From: Methanomassiliicoccales archaeon PtaU1.Bin030
GTDB taxonomy: Archaea; Thermoplasmatota; Thermoplasmata; Methanomassiliicoccales; Methanomassiliicoccaceae
Length of the DNA: 8,535 bases
Reading direction: 5' to 3'
Assembly: GCA_002067635.1 (NCBI GenBank)
Contig: MVRB01000009.1
Location: 1-8,535, forward strand
The position numbers and the translations under genes were made by a program. Below are positions 5,253 to 8,535 of the stretch, in pieces; position 1 is the stretch's first letter, and each line of letters starts with the position of its first letter. Under the pieces are notes generated by a model. It worked only from the letters and a program-made list of their open reading frames with translations. It was not told where the DNA came from and searched no databases.

Positions 5253-5316
5253 TATTGTATCGGTCATCGGGATGCAGCACAGGGGCGGAACGATGAAATA
5301 TCGTTATTATTTTCTA
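5239..5316 (+). repeat. 13-bp direct repeat TTATTATTTTCTA, two copies
   Basis: The identical 13-mer occurs at 5239-5251 and 5304-5316, with start points 65 bp apart. Low complexity makes chance recurrence possible, but both lie in the same regulatory spacer and the second directly follows the dyad 5289-5305. They may be two T-rich termination sites or binding sites. Confidence 0.5.
5289..5305 (+). repeat. AACGAT-N5-ATCGTT inverted repeat
   Basis: This is a perfect 6-bp inverted repeat with a 5-nt centre (GAAAT), followed at once by the second T-rich repeat copy. As RNA it would be a small terminator-like hairpin; as DNA it could be an operator. Its outer half-sites match those of the dyad at 82-98. 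Confidence 0.4.
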
Positions 5317-5355
5317 CAATTCTTAGGCCAGTTCTTATCAGGCCACAGCGAACAG

Positions 5356-5363
5356 TTTTAATA
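5356..5363 (+). promoter_or_regulatory. Upstream TATA candidate for the ribosomal operon
   Basis: TTTTAATA would place initiation near 5386, giving a leader of about 80 nt to rps12. Another weak match, TTTATTA, lies at 5370-5376. Either may be a secondary promoter; the element at 5413-5422 is better placed. Confidence 0.3.
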
Positions 5364-5412
5364 CGAGCGTTTATTAGGAGTAGGCTGAACGGTCTCTGAA
5401 AAACCCTTACTC

Positions 5413-5422
5413 TTAAATATAA
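5413..5422 (+). promoter_or_regulatory. Main TATA element of the rps12-rps7-fusA operon
   Basis: TTAAATATAA is the closest and strongest TATA match before rps12. It predicts transcription from about 5443, leaving a leader of about 23 nt that just contains the Shine-Dalgarno sequence. Confidence 0.6.
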
Positions 5423-5454
5423 CAACCATAATAAGGAGCCCGCTTCTCACAAAG

Positions 5455-5461
5455 AAGGTGA
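5455..5461 (+). promoter_or_regulatory. Shine-Dalgarno sequence of rps12
   Basis: AAGGTGA lies 4 nt before the TTG at 5466 and matches the archaeal anti-Shine-Dalgarno sequence. It supports this unusual TTG as the true start codon. Confidence 0.7.
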
Positions 5462-5465
5462 AATA

Positions 5466-5894
5466 TTGGCTAGAGGTCTTTACACGGCTAGGAAGCTCAA
5501 GAACGACCGTCAAAAGTTCAGATGGTCGGATAGCACATACAAGCGGAGGATGTTGAAGCTCCGGGAGAAGTCCGACCCCTTGGAGGGTGCGGCTCAGGCT
5601 CGGGGCATCGTATTGGAGAAGGTAGGTATCGAGGCCAAGCAACCCAACTCCGCCATCAGGAAGTGCGTCAAGGTCCAACTCATCAAGAATGGACGTCAGA
5701 TCACCGCTTTTGCTGTTGGTGACGGCGCTATCAACTTCATAGACGAGCACGACGAGGTGGTCGTAGAAGGTATCGGCGGCAGGCTGGGAAGGTCCTATGG
5801 TGACATTCCCGGTGTTCGTTATAAGGTGATCCAGGTCAACAACGTATCCCTTAACGAGCTTGTCCGAGGCCGCAAGGAGAAGCCGGTGAGGTGA
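5466..5894 (+). CDS. rps12: Small ribosomal subunit protein uS12
   Basis: This encodes 142 residues of archaeal uS12, the 30S protein at the decoding centre that helps monitor codon-anticodon pairing. The hallmark loop KQPNSAIRKC (58-67) and the second conserved loop GDIPGVRYKV (112-121) are intact. The N-terminus MARGLYTARKL is the usual archaeal form. Translation begins at TTG 5466, which is favoured by the AAGGTGA sequence 4 nt upstream and by the N-terminal match. It is the first gene of an rps12-rps7-fusA operon, with its own promoter at 5413-5422. Its last bases and stop codon (5888-5894, GAGGTGA) double as the Shine-Dalgarno sequence for rps7, so the two are probably translationally coupled. 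Confidence 0.97.
   Translation: MARGLYTARKLKNDRQKFRWSDSTYKRRMLKLREKSDPLEGAAQARGIVLEKVGIEAKQPNSAIRKCVKVQLIKNGRQITAFAVGDGAINFIDEHDEVVVEGIGGRLGRSYGDIPGVRYKVIQVNNVSLNELVRGRKEKPVR
5888..5894 (+). promoter_or_regulatory. Shine-Dalgarno sequence of rps7, built into the rps12 stop
   Basis: GAGGTGA contains the rps12 TGA stop and lies 5 nt before GTG 5900. This favours GTG 5900 over the in-frame GTG at 5891, which overlaps the motif itself. Confidence 0.6.
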
Positions 5895-5899
5895 ACATC

Positions 5900-6493
5900 G
5901 TGGAAGGAGAAACTGAAGTTCAAGCTACAAGCGGCGTGCTCCTCTTTGGAAAGTACGAGATGACCGGAATAGGCATCAGGGACGGTGGCCTAGCCAAATA
6001 CATAGACCTCACCCCCGTCGCCATCCCCCACACCGGGGGCAAGCATGCCAACCGGTCCTTCGGTAAGTCCAAGGTGAGCATCGTCGAGCGCCTGATAAAC
6101 AACCTGATGAGGACCGAGGTCTTCACCGGGAAGAAGGCCAAGTCCCTGGGAGTGGTGAAGGACGCGTTCGAGATAATCGCCACCAAGACCAAGAAGAACC
6201 CCGTGCAGGTGCTGGTGGAAGCGCTGGAGAACGCCGCGCCCCGTGAGGAGATCACTCGTCTGCAGTTCGGCGGAATATCCGTGCCCAAGGCCGTGGACGT
6301 ATCGCCGTCCCGGAGGCTGGACATAGCCCTCAGGAACATAGCCAGAGGGACCGTGGATTCGTCGTTCAAGAACAAGAAGCCGGTCGAAGAGTGCCTGGCC
6401 GATGAGCTCATTCTCGCCTCCAAGGGGGACATGAACTCGTTCTCGGTAGCCAAGAAGGAAGAGCTGGAGCGTGTAGCATCCTCAGCTCGGTAA
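5900..6493 (+). CDS. rps7: Small ribosomal subunit protein uS7
   Basis: This encodes 197 residues of archaeal uS7, a primary 16S rRNA-binding protein that nucleates assembly of the 30S head and lies near the E site. Conserved segments include HANRSFGKSKVSIVERLIN, NPVQVLVEALENAAPREE and a basic VDVSPSRRLDIALRNI stretch. GTG 5900 was preferred because GAGGTGA precedes it by 5 nt. GTG 5891 would add three residues and give a 4-base GTGA overlap with rps12, which is also a plausible arrangement. fusA follows after a 29-bp gap with its own Shine-Dalgarno sequence. Confidence 0.96.
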   Translation: MEGETEVQATSGVLLFGKYEMTGIGIRDGGLAKYIDLTPVAIPHTGGKHANRSFGKSKVSIVERLINNLMRTEVFTGKKAKSLGVVKDAFEIIATKTKKNPVQVLVEALENAAPREEITRLQFGGISVPKAVDVSPSRRLDIALRNIARGTVDSSFKNKKPVEECLADELILASKGDMNSFSVAKKEELERVASSAR

Positions 6494-6510
6494 GTCAGTT
6501 CATAATAGAT

Positions 6511-6516
6511 TGGTGA
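6511..6516 (+). promoter_or_regulatory. Shine-Dalgarno sequence of fusA
   Basis: TGGTGA at 6511-6516 lies 6 nt before ATG 6523 in the short rps7-fusA gap. No convincing TATA element is seen in the gap, so fusA is probably expressed from the rps12 promoter. Confidence 0.65.
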
Positions 6517-6522
6517 ATCAAC

Positions 6523-8535
6523 ATGGGACGCAAGGAAGACAACATCGCACGGGCCCAAGCCATCTCGAAGAACCCTGAGTTCATCAGGAACATCGGGACC
6601 GCCGCCCACATCGACCACGGCAAGACCACCTTGAGCGACAACCTCATCGCCGGAGCCGGCATGATGTCCGAGGACCTGGCCGGGAAGCAGCTCTTGCTCG
6701 ATTTCGATGAGCAGGAGCAGGCCCGTGGCATTACCATCAATGCGGCGAACGCCTCGATGGTGCACAAGTACAATGGGAAAGAGTACCTCATCAACCTCAT
6801 CGATACCCCCGGTCACGTGGACTTCGGCGGCGACGTCACCAGGGCCATGAGGGCTCTCGACGGCTGCATTATCCTCGTTTGCGCGGTCGAAGGTATCATG
6901 CCCCAGACCGAGACCGTGATCCGGCAGGCCCTCAAGGAGCGTGTCCGGCCGGTATTGTTCATCAACAAGGTCGACAGGCTGATCAACGAGCTGAAGGTCA
7001 CCCCCGAGGAGATGCAGAAGAAGTTCGTCACCATCATCACCGAGGTCAACCGCCGTATCATCTCCCAGCTTCCTGAGCCTCTCAATAAGGAGTGGCAGGT
7101 CAAGGCCGAGGACGGTACCGTTGCTTTCGGCAGCGCGTTCCACAACTGGGCCGTGAACGTTCCATCGATGAAGAGGACCGGCATCAACTTCGCCAAGGTC
7201 TATGAGTACTGCAAGAACAACGACCAGAAGACCCTGGCCAAGAAGGCCCCGGTCCACGAGGTCCTGCTGAACATGGTCATCGAGCATGTCCCCAACCCCC
7301 TCGAGGCCCAGAAGATCCGTATCCCCGTCATCTGGAAGGGCGACAAAGATTCTGAGGTAGGGAAGGCCATGCTCACCTGCGACGCCAAAGGGCCGGTCGC
7401 CCTGATGGTCACCAAGATCATCGTCGATCCCCATGCTGGTGAGGTGGCCGTGGGAAGGCTGTTCTCCGGTACTGTCACCCGCGGCATGGAGCTGTGGGTC
7501 TCCGGAATGCCCAACCCCCAGAGGACGCAGACCATCGCCCTCAGCGTCGGTGCGGACAGGATCCCCATCGATCACATGGAAGCCGGCAACATCGTCGCCG
7601 TCGCGGGCCTCAAGGACGCCATGGCCGGTTCCACCGTCAGCTCCGATAAGAACATGGAAGCTTTCGAGAAGATCTCCCACTACACCGAGCCCGTGGTCAC
7701 CGTGGCCATTGAGGCCAAGCACATGAAGGACCTGCCCAAGCTGGTCGACGTCCTCAGGACCGTGGCCAAGGCCGATCCGTCCATCCAGGTCGAGATAAAC
7801 AACGAGACCGGCGAGCACCTTCTGTCGGGAATGGGAGAGCTCCACCTGGAGATCACCACCTACAGGATAGTGAACGACCACAAGGTGGAGATCAAATCCT
7901 CCCCGCCCATCGTGGTGTACAGGGAGAGCGTGAAGGGGAGGAGCCCTGTGTTCGAGGGCAAGTCCCCCAACAAGCACAACCGCTTCTTCGTCGAGGTATC
8001 ACCGCTCGAGCAGTCCGTCGTCGATGCCATCAAGAACAACGAGATCCAGGTCGAAGGGAAGATCAAGGATGCCAAGGAGCTTGCCAAGAAGCTGCAGGAA
8101 CTGGGCATGGACCGTGATGAGGCCCGCGGCGTGGTCGCTTTCAAGGATAACAACGTCTTCATCGATGCCACCAAAGGTATCCAGTACCTCAATGAGACCC
8201 TCGAACTGTGCAAGCAGGGCTTCGAGGAGGCCATGAACCTCGGCCCGCTGGCGCAGGAGAAGGTCATGGGCCTGAAGGTGAAGCTGGTCGATGCCAAGCT
8301 GCACGAGGACTCCATCCACAGGGGTCCGGCACAGGTCATTCCTGCCTTCCGGTCCGCCGTGTACGGTGCCATGTGCCTGGGTCAGAGAGTTCTTATGGAA
8401 CCTCTGACCAAGATCTATATCAACTGCCCCGAGGCCGTGATGGGCGACGCCCTGCGCGAGCTGCAGCAGAGAAGGGGGCTTATCGAGGACATACACCAGG
8501 AAGGTGAGGCCACCATCATCGCCGCCAAGGCTCCA
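6523..8535 (+). CDS. fusA: Translation elongation factor 2 (aEF-2), 3' end outside window
   Basis: This encodes the first 671 residues of archaeal EF-2, the GTPase that drives ribosomal translocation. About 60 C-terminal residues are expected beyond the window. The G domain shows G1 AHIDHGKT (28-35), the switch I threonine in RGIT (68-71), G3 DTPGH (94-98) and G4 NKVD (148-151). Domains II to V follow without interruption. His599 in SIHRGPAQ (597-604) is the position converted to diphthamide in archaea and eukaryotes and targeted by diphtheria toxin, and it is retained here. ATG 6523 has TGGTGA 6 nt upstream. It is the third gene of the rps12-rps7-fusA operon; EF-1 alpha often follows in archaea. 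Confidence 0.98.
   Translation, partial: MGRKEDNIARAQAISKNPEFIRNIGTAAHIDHGKTTLSDNLIAGAGMMSEDLAGKQLLLDFDEQEQARGITINAANASMVHKYNGKEYLINLIDTPGHVDFGGDVTRAMRALDGCIILVCAVEGIMPQTETVIRQALKERVRPVLFINKVDRLINELKVTPEEMQKKFVTIITEVNRRIISQLPEPLNKEWQVKAEDGTVAFGSAFHNWAVNVPSMKRTGINFAKVYEYCKNNDQKTLAKKAPVHEVLLNMVIEHVPNPLEAQKIRIPVIWKGDKDSEVGKAMLTCDAKGPVALMVTKIIVDPHAGEVAVGRLFSGTVTRGMELWVSGMPNPQRTQTIALSVGADRIPIDHMEAGNIVAVAGLKDAMAGSTVSSDKNMEAFEKISHYTEPVVTVAIEAKHMKDLPKLVDVLRTVAKADPSIQVEINNETGEHLLSGMGELHLEITTYRIVNDHKVEIKSSPPIVVYRESVKGRSPVFEGKSPNKHNRFFVEVSPLEQSVVDAIKNNEIQVEGKIKDAKELAKKLQELGMDRDEARGVVAFKDNNVFIDATKGIQYLNETLELCKQGFEEAMNLGPLAQEKVMGLKVKLVDAKLHEDSIHRGPAQVIPAFRSAVYGAMCLGQRVLMEPLTKIYINCPEAVMGDALRELQQRRGLIEDIHQEGEATIIAAKAP

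Noticed and set aside
5270..5400. Possible C/D or H/ACA guide RNA (GATGAAA at 5292, CTGA at 5384 and 5396, ACA at 5344)
   Set aside because: The boxes are imperfect or badly spaced, there is no paired C'/D' set, and the GGCC repeats do not form a convincing H/ACA hairpin.
5920..7977. A 685-codon open frame on the minus strand across rps7 and fusA
   Set aside because: It lies wholly antisense to two unmistakable genes, has a low-complexity composition rich in Gly, Asp, His and Leu, and matches nothing. It is a by-product of biased codon use on the coding strand.
1..8535. Mobile elements, CRISPR arrays, attachment sites next to the tRNA
   Set aside because: There is no transposase or integrase gene, no regularly spaced repeats, and no second copy of the tRNA 3' end in the window.

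Overview
The window is archaeal chromosome, mostly conserved translation and tRNA-maturation genes. Archaeal markers are an archaeosine-type tRNA-guanine transglycosylase, a KEOPS Pcc1 subunit, Pth2-type peptidyl-tRNA hydrolase, a DUF99 protein, archaeal uS12 and uS7, and aEF-2 with its diphthamide histidine. TATA elements sit about 26 bp before start codons. GC-rich coding sequence and the overall flavour of the proteins suggest a GC-rich euryarchaeon, perhaps Thermoplasmatota such as Methanomassiliicoccales. That placement is a guess from general impression, not from a search.

Left part (1-2348): the 3' part of a tRNA-Gln(UUG) gene, two small stem-loops, pcc1 (+), then tgtA (-). pcc1 and tgtA are convergent and their stop codons abut exactly (TGATCA). 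A tRNA gene, a subunit of the t6A machinery and the archaeosine enzyme therefore sit side by side.

Middle (2349-5083): an 85-bp divergent promoter region with two facing TATA elements, each about 26.5 bp from its ATG, so both tgtA and the next gene look leaderless. The next gene encodes an unrecognised membrane-anchored, sequon-rich surface protein whose base use is less GC-biased than its neighbours. Then pth2 and a DUF99 gene form a two-gene unit (2-nt gap). It converges on an unrecognised four-helix membrane protein gene (-), the two stop codons overlapping as CTAG.

Intergenic stretch (5033-5465): about 430 bp without a confident gene. It holds the promoter of the membrane gene, a good TATA box placed for a possible leaderless 22-codon ORF or short RNA, T-rich stretches containing a 13-bp direct repeat, an AACG-N9-CGTT dyad, and two or three TATA candidates for the ribosomal operon.

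Right part (5466-8535): the archaeal str-type operon rps12-rps7-fusA, with Shine-Dalgarno sequences of the GGTGA type before every gene. fusA runs off the window end after 671 codons.

No new multi-gene system is evident. The items most worth checking are the two unrecognised membrane proteins, the small transcription unit upstream of rps12, the zero-gap convergent gene ends, and the structured spacer after tRNA-Gln.
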